Shown: positions 9,060 to 16,920, counted from the stretch's first letter. The stretch is 30,675 bases of DNA from BOKV01 sp041739225 (GCA_041739225.1 JBGSOG010000049.1:1-30675), one strand, 5' to 3'. The notes: a model not told the origin generated them from the sequence alone. A program made the numbers and translations.

Positions 9060-9417
9060 ATGTTTAGAATTCTGCTATTGACCCTGATACTGGCATCGCC
9101 CGCTGCTGCACACGAGGCTGGTCTTGGACCCAACGGTGGCCTTCGCGTGGATGCTGGTCCTTACCGTGTCGAGCTTGTTGCGCTCGGAACCACAGTAAAT
9201 GTCCACATCACCATGGATGACGACAGCGCGATCGATACGGCCAAAATGAGCGGAACGGCCATTACTTGTGATTGACGGGAAGCCAGTGCGGCTGCCGCTA
9301 GCGCCTGCCGCGCCAGGAACTCTTTCTGCCAACGCCGGGGTCGAAGTCCCTGCTGACGTCAAGGGCGCCGTTCAGTTACTTGGGTCCGATGGCAATACAG
9401 TTCAGGCAAAATTCTAG
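9060..9417 (+). pseudogene. small exported protein, frameshifted last gene of metal operon
   Basis: The frame starts with AGGAAA and an ATG at 9060 and encodes a signal peptide (MFRILLLTLILASPAAA) and a mature start HEAGLGPNGGLRVDAG. It hits a TGA at 9273-9275 after 71 codons. The reading continues in the +1 frame from about 9268 as VIDGKPVRLPLAPAAPGTLS and ends at a TAG at 9415-9417. Removing one base in attacttgtg (9261-9270) would give an unbroken protein of about 118 residues. Either the gene has a real single-base insertion or the base is a sequencing error. The position, 17 bases after the permease gene, and the His-containing mature N-terminus suggest a periplasmic metal-related role. 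I cannot name the family. Confidence 0.75.
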
Positions 9418-9525
9418 GTCGCGATGGAAAATGTATCCTGAGTTTTGACGGGTTTGCACATCTCAGCCTTAGTGCCTCAAGGATACCCGAGGCTTCTTGG
9501 TCTGGCTTGTGCTGCCTTTTCTCCC

Positions 9526-9692
9526 TCATCCAGCAATGCCAAAAAACCGCTCAGCCATGGCCGGTGGAATGCTATCGATGGGCTTCAGAAAGCGGCGGTG
9601 ATATAGCCAGTCGCTACAATCCAATGTTGCGAACCCGACGGCTTCCAAGTTGCGCCATGGGCAACACGCCTGTGGAGCATCTCAGCTTTCAT
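9526..9692 (-). pseudogene. IS3-family transposase C-terminal remnant
   Basis: On the minus strand, ending at a TGA at 9526-9528, the frame reads PWRNLEAVGFATLDCSDWLY and then HRRFLKPIDSIPPAMAER. This matches the end of IS3-type OrfB integrases (usual form: PWRSLEAVEFATLEWVDWFN, HRRLLEPIGNIPPAEAE). Upstream, KAEMLHRR continues in a shifted frame, matching the usual KAEVIHRRGPW, so at least one frameshift has occurred near 9665. Only the C-terminal 50-60 residues remain and the DDE core is lost. It lies just after the metal operon and forms its right flank. Confidence 0.75.
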
Positions 9693-9755
9693 TCGGGGGT
9701 AACGCTTGGTCGTTCTTGTCCGCCAGTCGTTTGCGAAGATAGCCACGAATGACAA

Positions 9756-9779
9756 GCAGGTTTCGTTGATTTAACCTGC
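9756..9779. repeat. short inverted repeat
   Basis: GCAGGTT (9756-9762) and AACCTGC (9773-9779) form a perfect 7-base inverted repeat with a 10-base loop, next to the IS3 remnant. It could be a weak hairpin or part of a former IS end. No T-run follows, so it is not a convincing terminator. Confidence 0.35.
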
Positions 9780-10130
9780 AAGCCTGGCGGCCACGGCCAT
9801 TCGGGTTTATTTTGTCTGTTTTAGGAAATTGTACGTAAAAATACCAAATTTAAATCAATGGCAGCTTATCTTGTGCAAGCAGGACCGGGTGTTTGGAGGC
9901 TTCAAAGAACATCTTCCGTTTTTTTAACCCTAGCTCGAGCATGCGCCATGTTGAGATTGGTCTTCAATACCTATGCGTTCGGGTTTGTCGTTTTGGTTTG
10001 CACGTTCATTTCCTGGAAGCATTTTGATGCCGGGTATTGGCCTGGTCTGGTTGACCGCTCCATTTTGACGGCGAGCGTTGGAGGAGTGGAAAAAGCAGCA
10101 ACTTTGGCGTTGGCTGCGAGAGCGCTTGGC

Positions 10131-10161
10131 AATGTCCGCTCGGCAGCGCAAGGCCGACATT
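10131..10161. repeat. imperfect palindromic intergenic repeat (AATGTC...GACATT)
   Basis: The 31-base segment begins AATGTCCGC and ends GCCGACATT, an imperfect palindrome. Elements with ends of this kind are common between genes in rhizobial genomes and are often mis-called as short proteins starting MSA(L)...KADI. The minus-strand reading here gives MSALRCRADIAKRS, which fits that pattern. Function is unknown. Only one copy was seen in this window. Confidence 0.45.
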
Positions 10162-10297
10162 GAGCTCTTTTTGCCATTGTGTTTTGGTTTCCGCCAGCCC
10201 CGCCTGGGTTTGATGGAGCGAACCGTACCGGGATTGCCAGATAGCTCCATTGGGCCACACCCATTGCTATCCTTTGGCTTGAGGGTTTAGGCTCTTG

Positions 10298-10873
10298 ATG
10301 CAACTCTGGCGAAACCAGACTTTCGGAAGATTTTTGGCAATGTTCCATCGGTTGTTCGTCGCGGTCTTTTTCACAGGCCTACTGCACGCTGTCGCCGGAG
10401 CAAGTGGAGTGGGAACGATCCCGTTTGTCGATGGCCGCTGGCGTGGGGATATCGAAACGGGTCCAGGCAGTCGGAATTTTCAGGAGTGTTGGGCCAGCAC
10501 GACGTTTGACGATGGCACTACGCTCGCCCTGGCAAAACGAAAAGACGGAGCCTGGCATCTGCGATTGTCCAATCCCAGTTGGCGGCTGCAACATTCCCGC
10601 CGGTACGCCTTGGCTGCGCTTGTTGATTTTTATCCGCGACTCCACATAGCAGCCGAAGCCAAGAGCCAGACACGCCTGGAGATTGCAGACCTTGATCAAA
10701 TCTCATTGTTGGGGCTGATTGAGAATGGTCACACCATCGATCTTGCATCTGAGGGTTTCAATGAAAAATATGAACTTGAAGGCAGCGCCAAGGTTATCGA
10801 GAGGATTCGAACCTGCTTTGCCGATCAGTTGGCTGATGAAAAGTCAGTGACTGTCAACAGTTCAGGAAAATAG
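10298..10873 (+). CDS. exported hypothetical protein
   Basis: This is a 191-residue protein with an N-terminal hydrophobic segment (MFHRLFVAVFFTGLLHAVAG) that looks like a signal peptide, followed by a soluble domain. The ATG at 10298 gives a 14-residue n-region. The ATG at 10340, with GGAAG about ten bases upstream, would begin exactly at the signal peptide and may be the true start. The mature part contains WRGDIETG, WRLQHSRRYALAALVDFYPR and one Cys near each end (ECWAS, RTCFAD) that could form a disulfide. I do not recognise the family. It stands alone on the plus strand. Confidence 0.6.
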   Translation: MQLWRNQTFGRFLAMFHRLFVAVFFTGLLHAVAGASGVGTIPFVDGRWRGDIETGPGSRNFQECWASTTFDDGTTLALAKRKDGAWHLRLSNPSWRLQHSRRYALAALVDFYPRLHIAAEAKSQTRLEIADLDQISLLGLIENGHTIDLASEGFNEKYELEGSAKVIERIRTCFADQLADEKSVTVNSSGK

Positions 10874-10963
10874 TCCGCTGTTCAGCATTTACTGGCATCG
10901 GCAAAGATTTGGAATTGTAGCCGATAGGCTCTGCGTTTCGTCTTTTCGAACACTGCAGACTTT

Positions 10964-11080
10964 TCACAATGCGCATAGCGCAAAGATGCTGACGAAAACC
11001 ATTGCCATTGAAACCATGACGTTCGTCAGGGTCGACGAAGTCCGGATCAGGTGCTCAGTGTTGTAAAGTTCGCTGCTCAT
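10964..11080 (-). CDS. 38-residue single-pass membrane protein
   Basis: On the minus strand the ATG at 11078-11080 opens a 38-codon frame with GGAG seven bases upstream (CTGGAGTACCGCA). The product starts MSSELYNTEHLIRTSS and ends with a strongly hydrophobic segment (TNVMVSMAMVFVSIFALCAL) that should span the membrane. The stop is a TGA at 10964-10966. The good ribosome binding site and the polar head with hydrophobic tail support a real small protein. Its role is unknown. It is short enough to be missed by automatic annotation. Confidence 0.55.
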   Translation of the reverse strand: MSSELYNTEHLIRTSSTLTNVMVSMAMVFVSIFALCAL

Positions 11081-11361
11081 TGCGGTACTCCAGGGTTGGC
11101 GCCAGTTTCGCTGGCCACATGGTTAACCTGACATTGTCATTCTGGATCAGGCGTGTGTTTCCGCACAACACGAACTCCCTGACCAAAGTCAAATGATTGG
11201 CTGGCGGGTGGCGGCTGAGGTCGCTGGCCAATTGTGGTGTGTTTTAATGCACATCACCAAGCCGAATGCGGAATATTTGGCAATCATCGGTAGTGGCAAA
11301 ATGCCAGATCGAATCGAACCAGCCGGGAGGACCGGCTGAACCCAAGACTGGGACCAATGCC
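11081..11361. other. divergent intergenic region
   Basis: About 280 bases lie between the minus-strand 38-residue gene and the plus-strand exported peptide gene, so promoters for both should be here. I see no strong sigma-70 boxes or operator. A frame at 11266 runs into the next gene, but its first 32 residues are not signal-peptide-like. Confidence 0.4.
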
Positions 11362-11580
11362 ATGATCCGCCTTCACACCATTGCAGCAGCCATCGCCCTT
11401 GTTGCAGTCTCTTGTGCGCCCGCTGCCCAAGCGGGTGGCAAGCAATCCGGTTCAGAACTCCATGGCGGGTTCGGCGCCGGCTCCATGATCTCAAATGCCG
11501 CCTTCGGCCAGCTTGTGCCTCTACGCGACCTCAAACCATATCGCCCGCTGCTGAAACGCAATGGGAAAAAAAGCGCTTAA
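11362..11580 (+). CDS. small exported hypothetical protein
   Basis: This is a 72-residue product with a clear signal peptide (MIRLHTIAAAIALVAVSCAP, cleavage probably after AQA) and a short basic mature part ending LLKRNGKKSA. The Cys in the h-region (VSCAP) is not a convincing lipobox. I chose the ATG at 11362 because the signal peptide begins there; GGGA lies about seven bases upstream. The family is not recognised. Confidence 0.55.
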   Translation: MIRLHTIAAAIALVAVSCAPAAQAGGKQSGSELHGGFGAGSMISNAAFGQLVPLRDLKPYRPLLKRNGKKSA

Positions 11581-11697
11581 AAGCGTGCGCAGCGCATGAA
11601 GCTTACATTTCTGTACGGTGACAACATGGTCGCAGCCGCGATCCTCGCGGCGGCACTGGAGGGGCATGAGTGGCGGCAACGCTGGCGAAGTACCGCA

Positions 11698-11964
11698 TCA
11701 GCTGGCGGTTTCGTCTTCTTCCATTTCTTCTTCGTCTTCGCCGGTTTCTTCAACCGACCAGGTTACCTGGAATTCAAGCTCGACTTCGCCGTCTTCGCGC
11801 TCATGCGCGATGGAAAAGTTTGCGCCTTCAGGAATGGTGACGTCTTCGCCGTCCATGTGGATCGTGAATTGCGAACCGCTTTCCAGTGCGTCGGCGAGGC
11901 GGCGCAATTCCGCGATAAAAGCAGTCATTTCGTGAGAAACATCGATGTCGCGGTCTTCAGTCAT
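11698..11964 (-). CDS. amphi-Trp domain-containing protein
   Basis: This is an 88-residue acidic protein starting MTEDRDIDVSHEMTAFIAEL. It follows the amphi-Trp domain pattern: a helix with LRRLADALESG, then strands HMDGEDVTIPEG and ELEFQVTW ending in the conserved Trp, and a Glu-rich tail (EETGEDEEEMEEDE). The function of the family is not established. AGGAG lies seven bases before the ATG at 11962-11964, which decides this start over a longer frame from 12039. It is monocistronic as far as can be seen. Confidence 0.85.
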   Translation of the reverse strand: MTEDRDIDVSHEMTAFIAELRRLADALESGSQFTIHMDGEDVTIPEGANFSIAHEREDGEVELEFQVTWSVEETGEDEEEMEEDETAS

Positions 11965-12349
11965 GGCGTGCTCCTGCTGCGCATGTTGACGATCACCGCA
12001 TGACAACCGGGTCGCAAAACACCCGTGTGACGGTGCCATGAAGATTGTGTGTTGTCAGCTCAGGGCGGGTCACTCTGCAAGACCGGCAGGGTCGGCAACT
12101 CCCGGTATTTCGGGCGATACAGCCCGACCGCAGCAAACCTGACGGTTTGTGCAGGCGGCGCCGAAGATTTTGACGTTAATACCGGGGGAAGGCGCTCCCC
12201 CCAAGGATGGCCAAACGCCTGGTCAGCCCTGTAGTGGCGAAATAGCAACAGCTTAATTTTTCATTAATGTTTTTTCGTTGCCGGGCTGTCCTGCTCGCGC
12301 TGCATGTGTCAACTATCTGGCAGATTTTGCCTGAGGGGGCTTTTGATGC
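11965..12349. other. intergenic region between amphi-Trp gene and barrel gene
   Basis: About 385 bases hold no supported gene. A GC-rich hairpin, GGGGGA (12184-12189) pairing with TCCCCC (12196-12201), lies in the middle. An AT-rich stretch with TTAAT/ATTAA arms (12253-12267) followed by a T-run lies before the barrel gene. This could be an untranslated leader or promoter region. No known riboswitch consensus was recognised. Confidence 0.4.
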
Positions 12350-13276
12350 GTGGTTTTTTGGGTAGCCGTTTCAATTCTGGCGGCGTGTGCGTCTGGCGTA
12401 GCGAATGCAGCAGACATCGTGGTTGAAGAGGCTGCACCGGTTTCTGCCGGGCTTCCGGCCGTTTCGGGCATCAACGGCAAGCTGGATGTCGGAAAGCTGC
12501 AATTCGATTTCGATGAAGACCGGTTTGACAATGGTGGGGTTTACGGCATTGGCACTTTGACCGTGCCGCTTTCCCAATCCTTCGGTTTGCAGATCGATGC
12601 CGGAGTGCTGCAGATGCACGATGACGCGCATCAGGCCGGCGTTGGCGGCCATTTGTTCTGGCGTGATCCAGCACAGGGTTTGCTCGGCGTATACGGCGAG
12701 TATACCAACATCAGCGGCGAGGATTACGCTGCTGACACCGCCTCCATTGCTCTGGAAGCTGAGGCCTATATGGGCCAGTTGTCGTTGGAGGGTCTTGCCG
12801 GTATCGACCATGTCGCCGGACGCAACATGCAAAACGAAGGCACGTCCGGACGCTTCGAAGGGCGCATCGCCTGGTACGCAACCGACGACTTCCGGCTGGA
12901 GTTTGGCGGCGGACACCGTTTCGACGACAGCTATCTGACCGCCGGACTGGAGGCTTCGCTTTCTTCCGTTGCCTCAAATGTTTCATTGTACGCAAGCGCC
13001 GACTTCAGCAGCGACACGACCACCGCGCGCGCCGGCATGCGCGTATACATCGGCCCGATGAGCAAGTCCCTGAAAGCTCGCCATCGCGAGGATGATCCAC
13101 AGACTTTCCTGTTCAGCGGTTCTCCTGCGCCTTCAGGCTCGCCACCGGCGACGCAGGAAATGCAGTGTGTGGAAGGGCAAGTCCGCATCAACGGTATGTG
13201 TGAAAGAATAGCGAGTTGCGATGAATTCAGTAAATACAACAAAGACACGAATAAATGCGACCCAATGAACATCTAG
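12350..13276 (+). CDS. predicted outer-membrane beta-barrel protein with Cys-containing tail
   Basis: This is a 308-residue exported protein. The signal peptide reads MVFWVAVSILAACASGVANA, and the mature part alternates short amphipathic strands typical of an outer-membrane barrel (GVYGIGTLTVPLSQSFGLQI, FRLEFGGGHRFDDSYLTAGL, NVSLYASADFSSD). After a Pro/Ser-rich linker near residue 258 the C-terminus carries four cysteines (QCVEGQ, NGMCERIASCDEF, NKCDPM), resembling a small disulfide-stabilised binding module. The start is a GTG at 12350. The strong GAGGGG site lies 11 bases upstream and is better placed for an ATG at 12346 in another frame, which hints at a possible one-base indel. No named family was recognised. 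Confidence 0.65.
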   Translation: MVFWVAVSILAACASGVANAADIVVEEAAPVSAGLPAVSGINGKLDVGKLQFDFDEDRFDNGGVYGIGTLTVPLSQSFGLQIDAGVLQMHDDAHQAGVGGHLFWRDPAQGLLGVYGEYTNISGEDYAADTASIALEAEAYMGQLSLEGLAGIDHVAGRNMQNEGTSGRFEGRIAWYATDDFRLEFGGGHRFDDSYLTAGLEASLSSVASNVSLYASADFSSDTTTARAGMRVYIGPMSKSLKARHREDDPQTFLFSGSPAPSGSPPATQEMQCVEGQVRINGMCERIASCDEFSKYNKDTNKCDPMNI

Positions 13277-13465
13277 CAGAGCCTTTTTGGGCGGGACACA
13301 ATAGTGGTTTTTGAAATAGTCTTGCTGTTTGAAACCAGTTCAGCTGCTTTATTTATCGTGGCAAATTAGAATCAGAACTTCCAGCAATGGAGGTTTTGAT
13401 GGAACGGTTTGATTTGTCTGCTGCGGCATGAACGGTTGTTGTACCTTTGCTTCCCGTACAGGGCT

Positions 13466-13482
13466 GCGGCGCCAAGCGCCGC
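13466..13482. repeat. perfect GC-rich hairpin
   Basis: GCGGCGC (13466-13472) and GCGCCGC (13476-13482) are separated by CAA, giving a strong 7-bp stem with a 3-base loop. It lies between the convergent barrel and DUF1579-like genes. There is no T-run on either side, so it may act as a transcript-end stabiliser rather than an intrinsic terminator. Confidence 0.4.
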
Positions 13483-13539
13483 GATGACCGCAAAGTTCTC
13501 AACGGCATCTTTTACATCCTTTTTCGACGCTTCAGATTT

Positions 13540-14004
13540 TCACGCGCGCTCGAAATCCATTACCCAGTTTGTCTCCCAACTCGCGCCACCATCGTCAGAC
13601 ATCGCTTGTTCCCATCGGGGATTGTCACCAAGGGTGTTCAGCCAAAGAAATCTGACAATCACCGGGCGACCGTCAAACGTGTCGTCAGCCAGGAAGGTGC
13701 CGGTGTTTTCGGCAAAACGGCCGACCACCGGAACATCCATCGTGTGTGGGTCGTTGGTTGACAGCCACCAGATCGCCCAAGACTGGCTGGCAGGATCAAA
13801 AGCCCGCACTGCAATCGCGTGGTAGTCACCTGCCGGAAAATGAATGAGATTGTCCTCAATACATCCATTTCCGCCAAGTACCGGGCGCGTCGTTGACAAG
13901 CCGGAAAACTCTTCCCACTCGCTGCAACCAGCCAGCCGCGCCTTAAGACGCCGGTGCCTTACCCGCCAGCTCCCGAACTCGAAATCAAAATCCCGCGAGA
14001 TCAT
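13540..14004 (-). CDS. DUF1579-like protein
   Basis: This is a 154-residue soluble protein beginning MISRDFDFEFGSWRVRHRRL. It has the features of DUF1579-type lipocalin-like proteins: F-G-x-W-R-V-x-H-R-R-L, then LAGCSEWEEF, a FDPASQSWAIWW strand, a GTFLADDTFDGRPV strand and a terminal SWETNWVMDF. No signal peptide is present. GGAGGG lies seven bases before the ATG at 14002-14004, which fixes the start. Proteins of this type may bind a small ligand, but their function is unknown. It lies 168 bases downstream of the hybrid kinase gene on the same strand and may be co-transcribed with it. Confidence 0.8.
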   Translation of the reverse strand: MISRDFDFEFGSWRVRHRRLKARLAGCSEWEEFSGLSTTRPVLGGNGCIEDNLIHFPAGDYHAIAVRAFDPASQSWAIWWLSTNDPHTMDVPVVGRFAENTGTFLADDTFDGRPVIVRFLWLNTLGDNPRWEQAMSDDGGASWETNWVMDFERA

Positions 14005-14172
14005 GTCTGACCCTCCACAATCGGTGTTTGAAAGTGACCGGCAATTGGCGTTCCAATCGTATCTGCGTCAACACCCAGGTCACGACGCAACCAAACGGAA
14101 AAATACTGGAAGCCAGGCAAACAATTGCCAACCCGGCATCGGTGTGGGGCAATTTCCACTGCCGCCCAATCT

Positions 14173-16920
14173 TCACGATACCTGTGCGGCGCCATCCTGT
14201 TTTCCGCCCAAATCCCGTGTCGGGTCAAGATGGTCAAACATTGCCCGCACGGTCCGCTCGTAGACCGCGCAAACCTCCTGCATCACCAACTCACGCGCTG
14301 GCAGTTTTCCTTCGCGCGCGCAGTCTTCGATTGTCTGGCAAACTGCGGCCACTGCGGATGCACCGCTGCTGTGGCTCATCGATTTGAGTGCATGTGCGCT
14401 GGAGGATATTTCCTTGGCATTGCCGCCTGCCAGTTTTTCATCAAGGTCACGCAGGGCAGGTTCAGCATGTTCAAAATACATCCGGAAAATCCGGTCGGAC
14501 ATGGAATCGCCGCCAGACGCAGAAAGCGATTGCATCAGTTCAAGTGTTTTTGCGCTGATCAACTCTTCACCGGCTACCGGTCCGCCAGGCGATTGCGAAT
14601 ATGCCGATGCTGGATTGACCGACGCAAGGGCGGCTCTCAGCCCTTGAAGGGTGAAAGGCTTAGCCAGATACGCATTCATTCCGCTTTCGCGCCAGCGTTC
14701 AGCCTCCTTGCCGGAAACATGGGCTGTGAGGGCAACAATGTGGGTCGGCGAAATGCCTGCGTCTTTCTCGATCGCACGAATGCGCGTGGTTGCTTCAAAA
14801 CCATCCATGCCGGGCATTGAACAGTCCATGAACACCACATCAAAAGCCTTTTCAGAAATCAGCCTGATTGCTTCCGCACCGCTCGAGGCAAGCGATACCT
14901 CAACACCAAATGCATTCAACGCATCGCGTATCACCTCGCGGTTGACCGCAACGTCATCCACAGCGAGCACGGCCATGCCCTCGAAACTGGGCAGCACCGG
15001 CGCAGATGTTACGCTTTCCAGCGCCTTGATGCCGCGCATCTCGTTTGCCGCAATGCGTGCCACCATTTCGCCAAGCTCGGTGCGGCTTGTCGGGAAAGAC
15101 ATCATGTCGGCCGCAACACCCTTGCGCACAAGCTCTTCGCCCGCGCCATCGCCAATCGATGAGATCACGACGCGCTGCAATCCAAGTACGACAATATCGG
15201 CATCCTGCGCATGCTGCGGGTCACAAATGACGATCTGGCCGGGCAGCGGGCCATGCATTCCGGGAACAAACTTGACCGCCTGCAGACCGGCATCAATCAT
15301 GGTATCAAGCAACATTCGGGCGGTGAAAATTCCACCGGCACGCACCCACACCGGCACACGAACAGGCATCCTGATTGCTGGTGCTTCTGACAGCACCGGA
15401 AGTGCAAGTTCGAAATAAAACCGGCTGCCGGCATTGATCTGGCTGCTGACGCCGATTTCGCCACCCATGGCTTCCACCAGCCTTTGGCAAATGGAAAGGC
15501 CGAGCCCGGTGCCGCCGAATTTGCGCGTGGTTGACTGGTCGGCCTGGGTAAAGCGCTCGAAAATGCTGCCGAGTTTTTCCGCGGCGATGCCGATACCGGT
15601 GTCACGGACCTCAAAGCGCAAATGGCAAATGTTGCCAACTGTCGGAGCCGAATTGGTGACTGTAACGGCAACCCCGCCGGACTGCGTGAACTTGAGCGCA
15701 TTGTTGACCAGATTGGTGACAATTTGACCAAGCCTTGTCGGATCGCCTGCGACAACCAGCGGCACATTTCGACCGACGTGATAGCAAAGGTCGATGTTGC
15801 TTTGCCGGGCCTTTTCCTGAAACAGGCTTACCACTCCGTCCAGCAATGCATCGATGTCAACTTCCGCCGTTTCCAGTTCCAGCTTGCCCGCTTCAATTTT
15901 GGAGATGTCGAGAATGTCGTTGATGATCGCCAACAGGCCTTGACCCGATTGGCGGATGACATTGGCGTAGCGACGATGGCGTTCCGGCAGCGGTGCGACT
16001 GACAGCATTTCGACCATCACCATGACACCGTTCATGGGCGTGCGTATTTCGTGACTCATGGTGGCCAGAAAGTCCGACTTTGCCTGGTTGGCTTCCTCAG
16101 CCTCCTCTTTGGCAATCAGGAGTTCCCGCGTTCTGGTTTCGACCTTGTGCTCAAGATTGTGCCGGTAGTCGGCAAGTTGCCCGTCGCGGGTTTCAATTTG
16201 CGAGAGCATCGTGTTGAACGAGCGCGCAAGCACACCGATTTCCCCACTGGAGTCTTCGCTGGCGCGTTCGTCGAATTTTCCGTTGTGGCCAAGACGGTTC
16301 ATCATGCCGGAAAGATCGCCCAAAGGGGCAACGATCCTTGCGATGATGCGGGATGCCGCAAAGATCGACAAAATGGCGGCAACCACAGAGGCGAAGACAT
16401 TGACGGCAATCCCGGTGAACAATTCGGCCCGGATCTGGCCAAGGTCAGCCAACATCGCAATCCGTCCGTTCGACAAGCCGCCCTTGTGAATATCGGCACT
16501 GACCCAGACTGTTTTCTGCACAAGAATGCGCAAAGACTGGTTGGTGTCCTCGTAATTGACGTCGGATGACAGGTAGCTGCCGGTTCCCATGTCGGCAAAA
16601 CGTTTGCCATCCTTGTCGAGTACAGCCACGAAAACCACCTCCTGCAGGTCCCGGATAGCGGTGATTTTCTGCAGTGTGGCCTGTCTGTCGCCGAGCGCAA
16701 GACTGTCCGCGGCGGAAGCAGCAAGGATGGCGGCAGTTGCCTTCAGCCGGCTCAAAGTGTCTTCGGTTTGTTGGACATGGCCGCGCCACGACAACAGCGC
16801 CGAGGCAACAAGGAATGTGATCCCCATGATCAATCCGAACGACAACGCCAACCGGAAATACAGGCTTTCGCGCCATCTCACGGGTTTTTGTGCCGAAATT
16901 CCTGCTTCTGTCACTGCCAT
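14173..16920 (-). CDS. membrane hybrid histidine kinase (HisKA-HATPase-REC-HPt)
   Basis: This is a 915-residue sensor kinase of the BarA/ArcB-like hybrid type. The order is TM1 (about 22-44), a periplasmic sensor of about 125 residues, TM2 (about 172-192), HAMP, a coiled segment (ANQAKSDFLATMSHEIRTP) with phospho-acceptor His290, and an HATPase domain (NLVNNALKFTQSGG, DTGIGI, FGGTGLGLSIC). A degenerate receiver-like region (about 525-640) has no clear phospho-acceptor. A true receiver follows with Asp699 (VVFMDCSMPGMDG), then a C-terminal HPt domain with His843 (SAHALKSMSHSSG). It can in principle carry a full phosphorelay to a separate response regulator. It is divergent from the REC-EAL gene, 144 bases away, which is a likely partner by position only. 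The start ATG is at 16918-16920. Confidence 0.92.
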   Translation of the reverse strand: MAVTEAGISAQKPVRWRESLYFRLALSFGLIMGITFLVASALLSWRGHVQQTEDTLSRLKATAAILAASAADSLALGDRQATLQKITAIRDLQEVVFVAVLDKDGKRFADMGTGSYLSSDVNYEDTNQSLRILVQKTVWVSADIHKGGLSNGRIAMLADLGQIRAELFTGIAVNVFASVVAAILSIFAASRIIARIVAPLGDLSGMMNRLGHNGKFDERASEDSSGEIGVLARSFNTMLSQIETRDGQLADYRHNLEHKVETRTRELLIAKEEAEEANQAKSDFLATMSHEIRTPMNGVMVMVEMLSVAPLPERHRRYANVIRQSGQGLLAIINDILDISKIEAGKLELETAEVDIDALLDGVVSLFQEKARQSNIDLCYHVGRNVPLVVAGDPTRLGQIVTNLVNNALKFTQSGGVAVTVTNSAPTVGNICHLRFEVRDTGIGIAAEKLGSIFERFTQADQSTTRKFGGTGLGLSICQRLVEAMGGEIGVSSQINAGSRFYFELALPVLSEAPAIRMPVRVPVWVRAGGIFTARMLLDTMIDAGLQAVKFVPGMHGPLPGQIVICDPQHAQDADIVVLGLQRVVISSIGDGAGEELVRKGVAADMMSFPTSRTELGEMVARIAANEMRGIKALESVTSAPVLPSFEGMAVLAVDDVAVNREVIRDALNAFGVEVSLASSGAEAIRLISEKAFDVVFMDCSMPGMDGFEATTRIRAIEKDAGISPTHIVALTAHVSGKEAERWRESGMNAYLAKPFTLQGLRAALASVNPASAYSQSPGGPVAGEELISAKTLELMQSLSASGGDSMSDRIFRMYFEHAEPALRDLDEKLAGGNAKEISSSAHALKSMSHSSGASAVAAVCQTIEDCAREGKLPARELVMQEVCAVYERTVRAMFDHLDPTRDLGGKQDGAAQVS

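Larger units (their letters stand above)
9693..10297. other. intergenic region with decayed DNA
   Basis: About 600 bases hold no gene that I can support. A plus-strand frame at 9858-10163 contains a hydrophobic stretch, but it lacks a ribosome binding site and runs into a repeat-like element at 10131-10161. AT-rich sequence at about 9815-9860 is the only obvious composition change. Confidence 0.45.

Noticed and set aside
9858..10163. 101-residue plus-strand frame with hydrophobic stretch
   Set aside because: It has no ribosome site, non-protein-like ends, and an end that runs into the palindromic repeat.
11596..12003. 135-residue plus-strand frame opposite the amphi-Trp gene
   Set aside because: It is antisense to a well-supported amphi-Trp gene with a strong ribosome site, and its hydrophobic run comes from the Glu-rich tail read backwards.
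12184..12201. GGGGGA/TCCCCC hairpin considered as a terminator or riboswitch part
   Set aside because: There is no T-run after it and no match to a known riboswitch consensus; it is mentioned only in the intergenic description.
13985..14176. 63-residue minus-strand frame starting with a GTG that overlaps the hybrid kinase stop
   Set aside because: It has a possible membrane segment, but no good ribosome site, and it runs past the well-supported start of the DUF1579-like gene. It is kept only as a possibility.
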